From: Alligator mississippiensis
Lineage: Eukaryota > Chordata > Crocodylia > Alligatoridae
Direction of reading: 5' to 3'
Assembly (NCBI RefSeq): GCF_030867095.1
Contig: NC_081828.1
Location: forward strand, 1,689,001-1,753,000
DNA length: 64,000 nt
Below the pieces are notes generated by a model that saw only the letters and a program-made list of their open reading frames with translations, searched no databases and was not told where the DNA came from. Below, one piece after another: positions 21,744-33,448 of the stretch. Numbering within the stretch: the first letter of the stretch is position 1; every line of letters begins with the position of its first letter. Made by a program: the position numbers and the translations under genes.

Positions 21744-22105
21744 GGAGAAGAGAAGACCGAGGGGGATTGAATAGCAGCCTTCACCTCCCTGCCGGGGGGC
21801 TGCAAAGAGGATGGAGCTGGGCTGGTCTCAGTGGGGGCAGATGGCAGGACAAGGAGCAATGGGCTCAGGCTGCAGCAAGGCAAGTTGAGGTTGGATATTA
21901 GGAAAAACTTGCTCATGAAGAGGGTGGCGAAGCACTGGCGGCTCCCCAAAGAGGCGGTGCTGTCTCCATCCTTGGAGGTGCATAAGACCCCAGTAGACAA
22001 AGCCGTGTCTGGCATGATGTAGTTGGGCTGGTCCTGCTTGGAGCAGGGTTGGACTGGACGTGACCTCCTAAAATCCCTTCCAGCCCTCGTTGCCTGTGAT
22101 CCTGC
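21744..22105 (+). mobile_element. CR1 LINE: ORF2 C-terminus and 3' UTR
   Basis: In the coding orientation it reads gagaagagaagaccgagggg, then agcagccttcacctccctgc, caatgggctcaggctgcagc, ggttggatattaggaaaaac, ctgtctccatccttggaggt, and ends near gttgcctgtgatcctgc. Its reading matches the last ~80 residues of CR1 ORF2 (LRLDIRKN-type and SPSLEV-type words) with frameshifts. It is 5'-truncated and inactive. Confidence 0.9.
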
Positions 22106-23229
22106 AAGGGGGCCCCTGCAGCATTTTCCTCTTGCAAGAGGGTGCTGAGGGCAAGCTCCTTGCTTGGGAGGAGCTCGGACGTGGACGCCGCAGAAGTCCC
22201 CGGCGGGTCCTGCCAAGGCTGAAGTGCCCACGTGCGGGTGAGGCGGAGGCTGGCTTAACGCATGCAGCGGCGGTTGCTTGTTTTAAAGGACGGTGGCCAA
22301 AGTTTAAAAAAAGCAAGGAAACTTGGATGAACTGCGCTGAAGAGCAGGAGGGCAGAGAAAGAGGGGAAGAACTGGGGTAAGGTAGATGAAAGGGGGAGAT
22401 AAAAGGAATAATGCAGGGAAGGATGAGTAAGCGACATTCTTGGAGTCGGAGCCCAGGCTCCAGCTTCCTTCCTGAGCCGTAAAATAAAATTAAAACAAAA
22501 AAAAAAAAGTCTTTAGAACAACAAAACTCTGGACGCGCTGGCTTCCTTCCTGACGGGCCCGGCCTCCACCTCGTGGCGTTGCGGTGTGTCCTGCGTGGCT
22601 GATGGAAAAGCCCAAGAGGAGAGTTTGGGGGGGTTAACCCTTTCTGGGCTGCAATTAGCTCTGTTGCAAAACTGCCTTCTGGTTTATTGGGGGGGGTCGG
22701 GGTCTCCCTCTCCCACCCCCATCATTTGGGGAGGAAGGGCAGTGTTGTTCGTCCAAGGGATGGGTGCCTGTCTCCCCGCGTTCTTCGTGTGCCCTCGCCT
22801 CAATGGTCTCCGCATAGCAAGGGCCCAGGTGGCCGAGTTCGCTCCTTCGTTGTGATCTTCTTCCAGGAAGCTGTTGGGGAGGGAGGGGTCCCTTCCTCCG
22901 TGGGTTTTACCACGGGTCCCATCCAGAAACCCGGAAGAATTCATGCCGCTGGGATAACTCTCCCCTTGAGAAACCCTGGGCCCCATCTCCTCCTCTCCTT
23001 GGCGTGCGCGCCGGGCGGGCGGGCCATGGCGTTGGCATCGGCCGTCCTTTGGTTTCTTCAAAATTCATGTTTTCATTGGGGGTGAGGGAAAGAAAAAATG
23101 TGTTTCTGGGTCTCACAGGTGTGGTGAAAATCCCTGGGAGCACGGCCTGGCGTAGTGCGAAGCAGCGGGGTGGACAGCGCTGCGTCGGGTGGTTAACTCT
23201 GAATCCTACTGATGGATGTGGGGACATAA
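22106..23229 (+). other. Intron 2 segment without recognised features
   Basis: Only low-complexity A-rich sequence (22480-22512) and short unsupported frames are present. I see no exon or repeat I can name. Confidence 0.5.
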
Positions 23230-23597
23230 TACTAGAAAATGAGAGTGGGAAGGAAGCTCAGGAAGTCACATCCAGTCCAACCCCTGCTCCAAGCAGGACC
23301 AGCCCCAACTCCATCATCCCAGACAAGGCTTTGTCTACCTGGGTCTTCAACACCTTGAAGGATGGAGACTGCACCACCTTCCTGGGTTATTCCAGTGCTT
23401 CTCCACCCTCCTGGTGGGAAGGTTTCTCCTATATCCAACCTCAACGTCCCTTGCTGCAGCCTGAGCCCATTGCTCCTTGTCCTGTCGTCTGCCCCCACTG
23501 AGACCAGCCCAGCTCCATCCTCTTTGCAGCCCCCCTGCAGGGAGGTGAAGGCTGCTATTCAATCCCCCTCGGGCTTCCCTTCTGCAGACTCAATGCC
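23230..23597 (-). mobile_element. CR1 LINE 3' fragment
   Basis: The reverse-oriented CR1 tail starts ctagaaaatgagagtgggaa and proceeds through caggaccagccccaactcca, gatggagactgcaccacctt, cctatatccaacctcaacgt and gagaccagcccagctccatc to a tctgcagact end. It lies about 1.1 kb from the + oriented copy at 21744-22105. Confidence 0.92.
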
Positions 23598-24467
23598 AGC
23601 GTGCATCTTCTGCAGCTGCTCTTCTTAGCTGAGCAGAAAGGGCTTTTCCCCTGAACTGCCGTGGGGAAGGTGTGAGACGCGGTCCCGTCCCACCAGGGTC
23701 AGGGCAGGTCTGGACGTCGGTGCTGGGAGGAGACGGGGAAGCGCGTCCTGCAGCAAACGCTCTCCGCCTCGCTCCTCTCGGCAGGGTTCCCCTCTCTGGG
23801 AGCTTGAAGCCACTTCTTCGTTCTCAACAGCTGACAAAATATTTATTTTCAGGTACTTAAAATATTATAATTTGGAAGTGGAATCGGGGGCCTGGCTGCA
23901 GCCGAGCCTTTTTCACCCACGGCTTCAGCAAAACGCCTCTTTTGTCCTCCTTCAGCCTGCCAAGAAACGCTCGAAACCAGGCGTGGAGCTGCCATCTCTG
24001 CGCTGGAGAGAGCGAGGGGGTCAGATTTGCCAGGAAACGTCCAGAGGTTGCAGCCGCGGGTCGTCCTGTTTGTCGTCGTCTGCCGTCGGCTCCGGCGGTC
24101 GGGGTCTCCGAGACGTCTGCGGACCGAGACGGTGAGGGCAGCTTTGTGCAAGCAGCCCTGCTCCTTCCCGCGCGCATCGATACCCCGAGACGCTCGGGCT
24201 CGCTGCCCCCCGAGTACAGCCGTGCTTCGAGGTCTCGTTTCCGAGGAGCAGGCGGCGTCCGCCCTCTTCGTGCCGTACTTCTCCCTGTCCTGCGTGTTCC
24301 TCTGACACCCGCTCGCCCCCTCAGAGGTGCCTTCGCCGTGGTCCCGGGCGAACTTTTGCAAGTTCAGGGTCACCTTTGGACTACGGGCCAGTCCCCGTCG
24401 CTGGTAGAGGCAATGCACTGTCGTGCCGATGCCGATGCAGGGGGAATGGGGCTGCCCGTGAGGAATT

Positions 24468-24690
24468 AGGGGGTTAGATATTAGCAAGACCTTTCTCACT
24501 AGAAAGGTAGTAAAACACTGGGGCAGGTCACCCAGAGAGGTGGGGAGTCTCCATCCTTGGAGGTTTGCAAAACCAGGGTGGACGAAGCCGTGTCTGGGAT
24601 GATGCAGCTGGGGCTGGTCCTGCTTGCAGCAGGGGTTGGACTGGATGCGACCCCCCCGAGCTCCCTTCCACCCTCGTTTTCTAGGATGCC
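24468..24690 (+). mobile_element. CR1 LINE 3' fragment
   Basis: gggttagatattagcaagac, gtggggagtctccatccttg, ggtgtctgggatgatgcagc-like text and ggttggactggatgcgaccc follow the CR1 tail consensus in the coding orientation. The ending is ctcgttttctaggatgcc. Confidence 0.9.
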
Positions 24691-27600
24691 ACGACCTACT
24701 CCCAGCCCTGGTGTGGGCACCGGTCAGCGAGGGCACTCTTCCAGCGAGCTCGGCTCCTGTCCCCTGTGCGCTGGTCCCTCGCGGACGGGGCCTTCCCCTT
24801 GCAGCCCCCCAGCGCGGGCGGGTGGATGGAGAGCCAGGCGAGGGCAAGGCAAGGCCTGCAAGTCTGCCCCCGGCTCCGCTCGCCCCGCTTTGTGCCATGC
24901 TGCCTGCATTTCTTGTGGTCTCACAATAACTGTGTGGCACGAGGGCACTTGGCAGGCTGCACCGTTGGCTTCCCTGCATGGGCTGCCGAGGCTGGGCCAA
25001 ATTCTGCCCCGAACTGGCAAAATGTGCGGGGGGAAGCAAGTTTCCCAGCAGGACCCACACAGGAAAAGCCCCTTCCGGCTCCAGGCGCGAGCCCCTTTCC
25101 TGGGGGCAGCTGCTTGCCCCCCGGTTCTGCCCCGGCACAGTCAGCCAAGCGTGCTAATTTTCAGCAGAAGTGCTGTAATAATTAGGCAGCTCGTCGGAGG
25201 GTTTAGCAGTACTTAACCAGATGTGAAAAGCCTCGTCCCCCGGTCCCAGCTGGGTTGCAGCCAGCTGCCTTTTCCCTGCTGCCAACAAGGGACCGCGGAT
25301 GCCTCCCTGCAGCCCGGGCCTCTCTTCTTATGCTAAATACTCGTTTGTGGAGGGGAAGGGGTGGGTGAAAAGCAAAGGGGAATGAGCCCCAGACACCTGC
25401 AGAGCTCAGCTTGTGCCCTCCATCAACTCTGCCAAGGGCCTGGCTGCCCTGACCGACAGGAGTCCTGGCTCTTGCTGTTGACTCGGTTTAGGAAGGTTGC
25501 CTCAGTTTCCCCATCTGCACCATGGATAACCCTGCCCCTTCTGCACGGCGACGCTCTATGGGTAGCAAGCATTATCGTTGCCGTCAGCACGGCTCTAGGT
25601 TAGAGGGGGATCCTAGCAAGCTGTGCTTTTTACCCGACACCGATACTGGCCGCTGTTGGAAACGGGAGCCTGGATTCGACGGGTCAAACGTCTGAGTCAG
25701 GCTGGCAATTCCTGTGGCTCTGCAGTGAAGTTTTACAAGCACCACACCAAAAGCGGCGCGTTACCAGCAACGGAAATGCATCTACAACATGCAGAGTTAT
25801 GGTTATCATATAACCCTCTGCATTGTCTACAGGGGAAAAGACCTACTAAATCAGCGAGACCCGAAGAGCAAGCTGGCGAGTGTCTCGGAGATAAAAATGA
25901 TAAACACGCCATAAACTCCTAATCAAACAGCATTCTTCTCCTGTCTGAAAAATAAAATGAAATAAAAACGGGGCTGTGCTTTGGACACGACGCCTCGGCG
26001 CGGAAGCGGCGAGCTCCTTTTCTGCGCTCCGGATTCGTTCCTTTAATGTGCGGCACGTACCGGGCGGCAGCGCGGGCGCGGCGGCAAGTACGGTTGTGTT
26101 TTATTGCCGGTGTTATGCTGCATAGCAGAGCAGGGCCCGAGAGCCGCAGTTGGTTGCGTGGCGCTGTAAACGAGAGCTACCTGCTGCGCTGGTTCAAGCG
26201 AGCTGCGTGTTTATTAGCGGCGCCGATAAAATAGGAATAAACCGGGAAGCTGTGGTCCGAGGCGGCGACGGGCGGAACGGGTTCGTTCCAAGCTCCCGCC
26301 GTCTTCTCCGTCTCCGGCTCGGCCAGTCCCCGACCCCGGGTGCTGCAGGGCTGCTCCTTGAAGGCTTCGCATTCGGGTAAAGGGCAAATCTGATTGCTGG
26401 GGACAGACTCGCATCCCCGGCGCGACTCTGTTTTTGGCCGAGAGGTCCAGTGTAGGAAGACACTGTGCTCCGGGGATGCTCGAATTCAGGTCTGAGTGTA
26501 AATCCTGGAGTAGCAGGAGTCGCTCCAGATTCACGCCACTGCCCGTCCGATACGACCCTGCCCTTGGGGACCGGCCGGTGCAGCAGAAAGCAAGCGCCGT
26601 GTTTTCCAGGGTGCTTCCCGGCTCCCTCAATAACAGGCCCTCCCTGCTGCAGCTACAGAAATAAGAGAAGTGAGAGCAGACCGTGGACGCTTGGAGCGAC
26701 GGCTTCTGAAATACCGGCCTGTTTAACCTAGAGGGAGCTCTCCTACATGAAGAATGAGATCCTGGCCAACGCCGGCCTGCACGGCTCTTCCTCTTGTGTT
26801 TTGTGCATCTTTAGCCAACTCCTTCCCCGTACGTCTCTGCCGTGCACCCTGACCTCGAAGGTCCCGGCAGCGTTGCATTCAGGACCGCGGCGCGCTTTCA
26901 CACCTCAGTGGTGAAGAGAGTAGCAGGGCCGGGCCAGGCCGGGCCTCCTGCGCTTGCTAGAAAGTGCATTGCTCTTGATGATTGCACATTTTTGCACGCC
27001 TAATACAGACATCTCAGGTCCCGGATGAGTCACGTCTGTCAGGATGCCAGACACCTGTTCCCTGACCTATTCTGGGGAAGTCTTGACCGGGCTCCATGGC
27101 CTGCTCGGGACGGAGGGAGGAAGCGAGGGAGGGAAGGGCGCTCTTCGGAGAATATCCTTTGTTGGCTGCGTGCGAGCAAGCAGGTTCACGTATGCCCCGG
27201 TTCCCGCGGGATGCTTCTCCTGAAAGCTCCCCTGGACCACGTCGTGCCCCTGGGGTCGACGCAGCCTCACGAGTTCAACGTGAAGATGCTCTGGGTGTAA
27301 AGGACGGGACGGAGGCTGCATCGGGGCAGACACGGGCCCGATCCAGACTAGCCCACGAGCTCTTCCAAAGCGTTTGGACGGTGCCGTCTCTGCTGGGAAG
27401 GCGCAGGCCGTGTCTCAAGGACACGTGTCTGTGCCCACCCTGAACATCTGGTGTTGAGGGCTAACGCGAAGGGCCGTGTTTCCTCCGTGCCTCCCATCCC
27501 AGCCTTTTGAGCTCTTGATCCCTTTCCTTTCCCTGCTGCACCCAGGGCCTTGATTTGCCGGCTGGAAGAGGAAGCAATGCCCAACGCAGTTGCAGATGCA

Positions 27601-28265
27601 GCTGTCTGGGATGCACCCAACGCGGTGGGAGCCCCAAACCTCGGCTGGTAACGCCGTTCCACCCACAACCGCCGCGGCTCATGTCTTACCCTCCCCGGCC
27701 CCCCTTCCCCGGGGCTTTCCTAAGCCGCTTGGCACGGTCTCACTTTCTTTAGCAGCCTTCTAACTTCTAAGAGGCTTAATAGTCAGGGAGATGGAGGGGG
27801 GTTTCTCTCCCTTTTACAGCTCTGGCCTTAAGGAGTTTATTTTATTAAGCTGATTCGAGTTGATTGCAAGGGAGGATGGAGTGGAGTGGCGGAGGGGTCG
27901 GGGCGGGGGGGCTGGTCCCTGGCCCTGCCTTTTGAAATGGTGTTTGTTGAGATCCCTGGCATTGTTCAGGCCGGACTTTCCCGCGAGCGCTTTCCTGGGA
28001 ACGCGGGGGAGAAGCGGCAGGGATGCCCCCAGGATCGCTTCCCCTCCTGCCCTGCTCGGGGGGCATCGCCTCCTTGCCCAGGTCTCCTGCAAGGCGTCTG
28101 GGTGCTGCTGAGCGATCTCCGGCTCCGACCGCTGTGCGGGAAACGCTGCCCGCTGCTCCTCGAAGGAGGAGAGGAACTCGGGGTGCGGGAAACAGACGGG
28201 GCAGAGTTTGCACGGGACAGAAGTGAGCTGCTGGGAGAGTCTCTAGGCTGGAGTGAATTGGGGAA
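24691..28265 (+). other. Intron 2 segment with sparse old repeats
   Basis: No exon was recognised. A MIR-like remnant lies at about 25490-25600. The 25900-26600 part is CpG-rich. Otherwise only short unsupported frames are seen. Confidence 0.5.
25490..25600 (+). mobile_element. MIR-like SINE remnant
   Basis: aaggttgcctcagtttcccc followed by atctgcaccatggataaccc matches the MIR 3' half. It is diverged and the ends are uncertain. Confidence 0.5.
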
Positions 28266-28790
28266 TCCTAGAAAATGAAGTTTGAAGGGAGCTTGGGAAG
28301 TCACATCTAGTCCAACCCCTGCTCCAAGCAGGACCAGCCCCAACTACATCATCCCAGCCCAGGCTTTGTCTACCCAGGTCTTCAAAACCTCCAAGGATGG
28401 AGACTGCACCACCTCGCCGGGGAGCCTGTTCCAGCACTTCACCACCCTCCTCGGGAGAGTTTGTCTTAATATCCAACCTCAATGTCCCTTGCTGCAACCA
28501 GAGCCCATTGCTCCTTGTCCTGCCGTCTGCCCCCACTGAGACCAGCCCAGCTCCATCCTCTTTGCACCCCCCAGCGGGGAGGTGAAGGCTGCTGTTCAAT
28601 CCCCCATAGTCATCTGCAGACTCAGTCAGCCCACTTCTCCTCACCAGTCCTGTGCCCCAGCCCCTCACCATTTTTGTTGCTGGACTCTCCAATGTGTCCC
28701 CATCCTTTCTGCAGTGGGGCCCACAGCTGGACACAGCACTCCAGATGTGGCCTGCCCAGTGCAGAGCTGACCTCCGTCACGCTGCCGTTA
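28266..28790 (-). mobile_element. CR1 LINE 3' fragment (~525 bp)
   Basis: One of the longer CR1 tails. In reverse orientation it contains ctagaaaatgaagtttgaag, gcaggaccagccccaactac, gatggagactgcaccacctc, atccaacctcaatgtccctt, ctcctcaccagtcctgtgcc, ccatttttgttgctggactc and tccagatgtggcctgcccag. The upstream portion covers the ORF2 segment that encodes the CR1 'HLE-CVQLWAPL' type motif on the minus strand. Frameshifts and stops make it non-functional. Confidence 0.93.
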
Positions 28791-30340
28791 AGGCTGTTCG
28801 CGGGGCGAGAGGGGGAATGGCTGGAGCCGGCTGAAATCCCGGCGTCCCAGAGCATCGGGTCTCGCACTCGCAGCCCCTTCGGACGGCGGGTGGCCGTAGG
28901 ACCTTGTCCCCGAGGTTGGCCCTTCTGTTCTCTAGTTTTCCTCTTGGGCAGCGGTCCAGATCGCCGATCCATCCATGCCCGCCTTGCTCGCAGGCTTCCC
29001 GCTTGCCTGTGCATCGTTTCCTGTCTTTTCCCTTCAGGCTTTCCCTTGCTGGGGAAGGAAAAGCTACTTGTGAGGACGCACTGCGTGCTCTTGTCATGGG
29101 GCTAGGATGCCTGGTGGACCAGCGGGTGAGCAGACGTGCCTGCGCTTGGGGTGCAGTGAGATGACGGCTCACCTTCTTGTCCCCACACCCCTTTCCCCCC
29201 ATTTCATGACGAGATAAAGCCACGTGGTCGAACAGAGGAATTCAGCTTTGCACGGACTTGCCAAATTCGAGGGTCTCAATAGCAGCTGTATCTTGAGCTA
29301 GACTGTATGGGCACCCGATAGCTCGCGCCAGCGGCACGGCACCTGGGTGCGCCTCGTCGCCCGTCTGAGCTGAAACCTTCCCGCGCCAGTTGGATGCTTG
29401 ACTTTATCATTTCCAAATGCCCCCACTCTTGCTGCATGGCTCTCTGGGTGGCTGGCTAGGCAAGGTGCCCAAATTGTGGCCTCCAAATCCCTTTAACAAA
29501 CGCTTATTATTGACTTGCTGATTGAACAGACTGAGCCTTGCTCATTTAATGTTGCATGGGTCAACTCCTCTCCCCAGGTGGGGAAGACCACGCTGAGCAG
29601 ACGGGCACGAGACCTCCCTCGAGCGGGGTCTTGGGGGGTCCCATTGCTCGAAGGCAGCGGTGCCTTAGGCACGTGCGGTGCGGAGCAAAACCTCCAGGTC
29701 TGATGATGTCGGCGGCTCATTTTGGACCGTTATCATCCCCTTCCCTTGCCCCCATGGGGAGCGCCTGGACCTGTGGGTTGCTTTTAGGCTGTCAGCGGTG
29801 GCTCTTCGCAGCGAGGCTCCGTCCTTTGGGCCTGTACAAGGGATTGCTCTATGATGAGCAACTCCACATCTGTCCCACGGCAGTGTTGAGAACAACTTCT
29901 TCTACCCCATGAGACCAGGATTTTGGAGCTGAAAATGTGAATAGGTGGCATTTAGGGAACAGGGATGGCTAAGGACACGGATGCTGAATGGGCACGGGTT
30001 GGTAAAGTTCCCACCAGTGCAGGCTGCCAGGGTCTGCCTGACGGCGTGAGGATGGGACGTGAATGGGAGAAGGCGCCAGCGAGCCTGATGAGGACGGTTG
30101 GCTCGAATGAAGAGGAAGAAGCTGGTGACGAGGATGGAGTTGTCCAAGACGGCCGTGACCTCCGTTTTCCGCAAGCCCCTTGGAGGCATCTGAAAGCCAG
30201 GCTGGACCAAGCGTGGGGAGGTCGGATGAGAAGCACAGCCCTGGAGGATGCGTTTCCTGGGGCTCTCCCTCGCGGCTCTCGCACGCATTGCGGGACGAGG
30301 CATTTCTTCCGGGCACGGTGCATCGTTTCTGCGGCAGGGG

Positions 30341-30480
30341 TGTAGGTCACAGCCGTGGTCATCCAAGGTCGCAGGCGGGCAAGGCTCGTTGGGTAAATCC
30401 GGTAATTTTTCTTAGACCAACTCAAATGGTTGAGGAAAAAAAAACTTCTTTGCAAACTCTCGGGCACCAACCCCCTTCGC
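30341..30480 (+). mobile_element. Recurrent interspersed repeat with TGTAGC end (copy 1)
   Basis: It begins tgtaggtcacagccgtggtc, then ggcaaggctcgttgggtaaa, tcttagaccaactcaaatgg, and ends at tgcaaactctcgggca. The same word order recurs at 31141-31213, 44376-44533 and, partly reversed, 63215-63442. It is non-coding and probably a DNA-transposon derivative; the class is not established here. Confidence 0.6.
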
Positions 30481-31140
30481 CAGGCTGAGGATGGTCTGCA
30501 GATGGTCCGCGCTCGTCCCGGGTGGAGCGGTAAAGCAGCCCGAGGCCAGCACGGATGCAAGAAGGCAGTTCGTTTCTGCCGCCGAACAGGAGCACGCTGC
30601 CTGCGTCTGCATCGGGCTATGGAGGAAAACTCCTTTTGGGCTACAAGGGTTGGTTTGGGGGTTTTTTTTGCCTTCCTGATGCCATTTTAGCTCCTTCTGA
30701 GCTAAACCCCCGAGGGGCGGTAGCACCAGGCTGGCAAAAGTTGGCCGTTAAGAGCTGAGAGCGCGGGGTGAGGCGGTCCTCGCTCTCCAGAGAAAACCAG
30801 TTTTTCAAGACTTTAGGGAGTTGTAACTAAGCAACAGATGGCCGGGGGCGGGGAGGGGGCTGAGCCCCTGCCCAGGCTGGCCTGGGAGCCCCTGGCAGAG
30901 AGGGGTTTGCAGGTTAGCACGAGAGGAGACGGCTCGGAGATGCTGCTGGAGAAGGATCCAGGATCCCAGCCTCGGTCTGCGATGGCGTCGGAGCGGTGAG
31001 GATGCGGTGGCGTGTCGGGTTTGGCCCTCTCTCTTGAGCTGCGCGGCTCTCACGTTGTCCGATTCGTCTTGGAGCCCTTTGCAAAGGCAGCTGGCGCGTG
31101 CCCCGACGCCCGCCCGGGTGGGTGGCTCTTTGGGCACGGC

Positions 31141-31213
31141 GTGGCCGTGCTGGGGTAAGGACTTGGTAGACAAGGTGCTTTGGGTAGATGTGCTCTCTTG
31201 TATCAGACCAACG
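31141..31213 (+). mobile_element. Recurrent interspersed repeat with TGTAGC end (copy 2, short)
   Basis: gtggccgtgctggggtaagg, acttggtagacaaggtgctt and tgggtagatgtgctctcttg run into tatcagaccaac. It matches the reverse complement of 63380-63442 closely. It is truncated after the accaac word. Confidence 0.65.
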
Positions 31214-31529
31214 CAAATGGCCGTGCGTCTGGGAAGGAAGGCGTCGGGGCGTAAGCAGCTGCCTCGCGCGGTCCTGTGTCCACGTGCCCGGAAACGGGCT
31301 GCGGGCGCGAAGGGCTGGCGCACGCCTGCAGCTCGCTTATCCCGGGAGCGCGTGGGTCCGGCGGAGAGCCCAGCCCGGGCCGGCCTTTTGCACGTTTGCG
31401 TTTCGGAAAGGCGGCGTCCGAGCCGACGTCTGGACTTGGGGTGCCGTGGATGCCGCGCGCCGCCGCCTCCCGCGTGCGAGGCGGTGGGGCAGGGTGGCGG
31501 AGCAGTATATAACTCGGTCCCAGGCCGCG

Positions 31530-32050
31530 CTTGTGTGGGAGCCTATAATTAGCAATTAAAGCATAAAAAATAGTTCCAGCCGGCGACTCCTAAATAAATG
31601 CTTGTCACTGCTGATCAGAGTTGGTTTATTTCCATGTGTGTTTTCCTTCCCTCTTTTTTTGTATAACTTACAGCCCTGTAAATGCTCGGCAGCTGTTAAT
31701 ATGATTCTGTCAATACGTTTACCATGGTGATTTGGCTATATTTGGCGAGCGTGTGAAGAAATCACTCACTGGCTGGAAGGAGGAAAGACAAGCTGTCGAT
31801 ATCTAGGGAGAAATGCTAATAACCCCGGTGACAAATCATTCCCGGGAATCTCGAAGGGTTAAAAAAAAGGGCCGTGCTTCCCCGCCCGAGTGGGAGTGAA
31901 GGTGACTCATCGGAGCTGCAGACACCAGCTGTCATCTCCAGCTCCTCGCGCACTTAATCACTTCACTTTTCTAAAGAAATATTTTGTTCCTCTCCAAACA
32001 GACCCGGGATTGTTTGTTTTCTATGAATTATTTACCGAGGAGAAGGACCT
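31530..32050. promoter_or_regulatory. Candidate conserved regulatory block in intron 2
   Basis: An abrupt AT-rich island of about 500 bp lies between CpG-rich flanks. It includes cctataattagcaattaaag, cggcagctgttaatatgatt (E-box CAGCTG), caatacgtttaccatggtga, gagaaatgctaataaccccg and ctatgaattatttaccgagg. There is no transposon signature or coding frame. It is among the strongest enhancer-like candidates of the distal intron, by inference only. Confidence 0.4.
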
Positions 32051-32564
32051 CTCGAGGTATCCATCTGCACTCGGGAAGCGGCGCGGCGCGGCATGCCGCC
32101 GGGGCTCGGCCGCGCAACTCGCACACGCGCCGTCCCTCTCCGCGGCGGCCCCGATTCTTCCCGGCGATGCCGGTGCGAATCCCACGTCGCGCCGGGCAAG
32201 CCCGTTAAGTTGCTTCGGAGGTGCAGAGGCGGATGTTGAGACTTCGTGTCTCCAGAGATGCGTGCAGCCCCGGCCCCGCGTTACATTCGTGCAAGCACTG
32301 TATTGCACGCGCATCGTGCCGTGTGATGCGTCACGGGTGCCGGCACCGTGTCCTGGCTTGCTCGTACGCGGCGTCCCGTGTTGCACGCGCGTGCTTGCTC
32401 TCTGCCCAAAACGGGGTGTGGGCCGAATGCAGCCGACCCCCTTCGCCCCCCGGTAAATCGCCCAGCCCAGGGCAAAGCCCTGCCTCGCGGCTCTCGTTTC
32501 TGCTCTCGGCGCGTCTGTGTAACTTCCACCGCCGACGGGAGCGCGGTGATGTTTTAGCAGTCCC

Positions 32565-32650
32565 TGCGGGCCTGATCCGGCAGCCACCGAAGTAAATGTA
32601 AAGCGCCTCATTGACTTCCGTGGGCATCGGGCTAGGCCCTAAATGTTAGT
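32565..32650 (+). repeat. Ancient interspersed repeat remnant
   Basis: gggcctgatccggcagccac followed by cattgacttccgtgggcatc is a diverged copy of a widespread sauropsid repeat phrase. The ends are unclear. Confidence 0.4.
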
Positions 32651-33327
32651 CAATTCATTGTGGGGTTGTGACAGGCAAATATTGCTCCAAGGTGACTGCT
32701 ACCAGCATAATCGATCTATCTGCCTCGGATATCTCCAGGCTGCCCGTCACTGCCGCGGCGTCCGAGCGTGAGCGAGCTCCCAGGCGGGCTGTGCGCGACC
32801 GTCCCTGTCGGGTCCGAGCTGCGACCGGTGCTCGTGGGTGCCTTGAATTCCTCCTTTTCCCTTGTGCCTGCAAGAGCCCACCGCCTTCCTTCAGCCGTCT
32901 GATTGCATTTGCTTTGCAGCGTGTCCTTGTCATTTATTACCGAGAAATAACGGGCGTCGTGGGTACGCAGTCGTGCTCTCGACCCGCTCGGTGGCGAGGC
33001 CAGGTGGGGAAGGAGCACGTGCGTGCAAGTCTCGACATGGGAACGGAAGAGGAAACCCTTCAAGACGAGTCCATCCCGCGGGGCGAGCGTGGTCGGAGGG
33101 GCGGGGGGTGTCCAGGTTCAAAGCCTCGTCGAGAAGCCGTGCCAGCTTCCTGGGGGCTGAGAGCTTGCAGTCTTGTGTTTTAATTCTTATGTCTGACCGA
33201 GGACCCTTGGCTGCCGGGCCGTGTTGGACAGCCTCCGTGCATGCACACGGCTCTGCTGAGTGTGCAAGACCTGCCCGGGCAGCACGAAGCGCCGTGCTGC
33301 TCCACGCAGGGCTCCCCTGCCAAATAC

Positions 33328-33448
33328 CCTCCCATCTCCATCCTTGGAGGCGTTTTAAGACCCGGCTGGAGCGATGCACTTGGGGCCGGTCCTGCTTGGA
33401 GCTGGACTAGACGTGACCTCCTTCAACCCTCGTTGTCTATGATCCTGG
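33328..33448 (+). mobile_element. CR1 LINE 3' fragment (short)
   Basis: ctccatccttggaggcgttt, ggccggtcctgcttggagct, ggactagacgtgacctcctt and ccctcgttgtctatgatcct mark the extreme 3' end of CR1 in the coding orientation. Confidence 0.88.

Larger units (their letters stand above)
28791..33327 (+). other. Intron 2 segment with TGTAGC-end repeats and a regulatory candidate
   Basis: No exon was recognised. It holds two copies of the recurrent TGTAGC-end repeat (30341-30480, 31141-31213), an AT-rich candidate regulatory block (31530-32050), a CpG-rich run (31240-31500 and 32080-32520) and a short old-repeat phrase near 32565-32650. Confidence 0.5.

Noticed and set aside
20822..22231. 469-codon minus-strand frame
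   Set aside because: About a quarter of it is the antisense of a CR1 tail. The rest has no recognisable protein features and no splice or start support.
23849..25138. 429-codon minus-strand frame
   Set aside because: It runs through the antisense of the CR1 fragment at 24468-24690, and the remainder is unrecognisable GC-rich translation.
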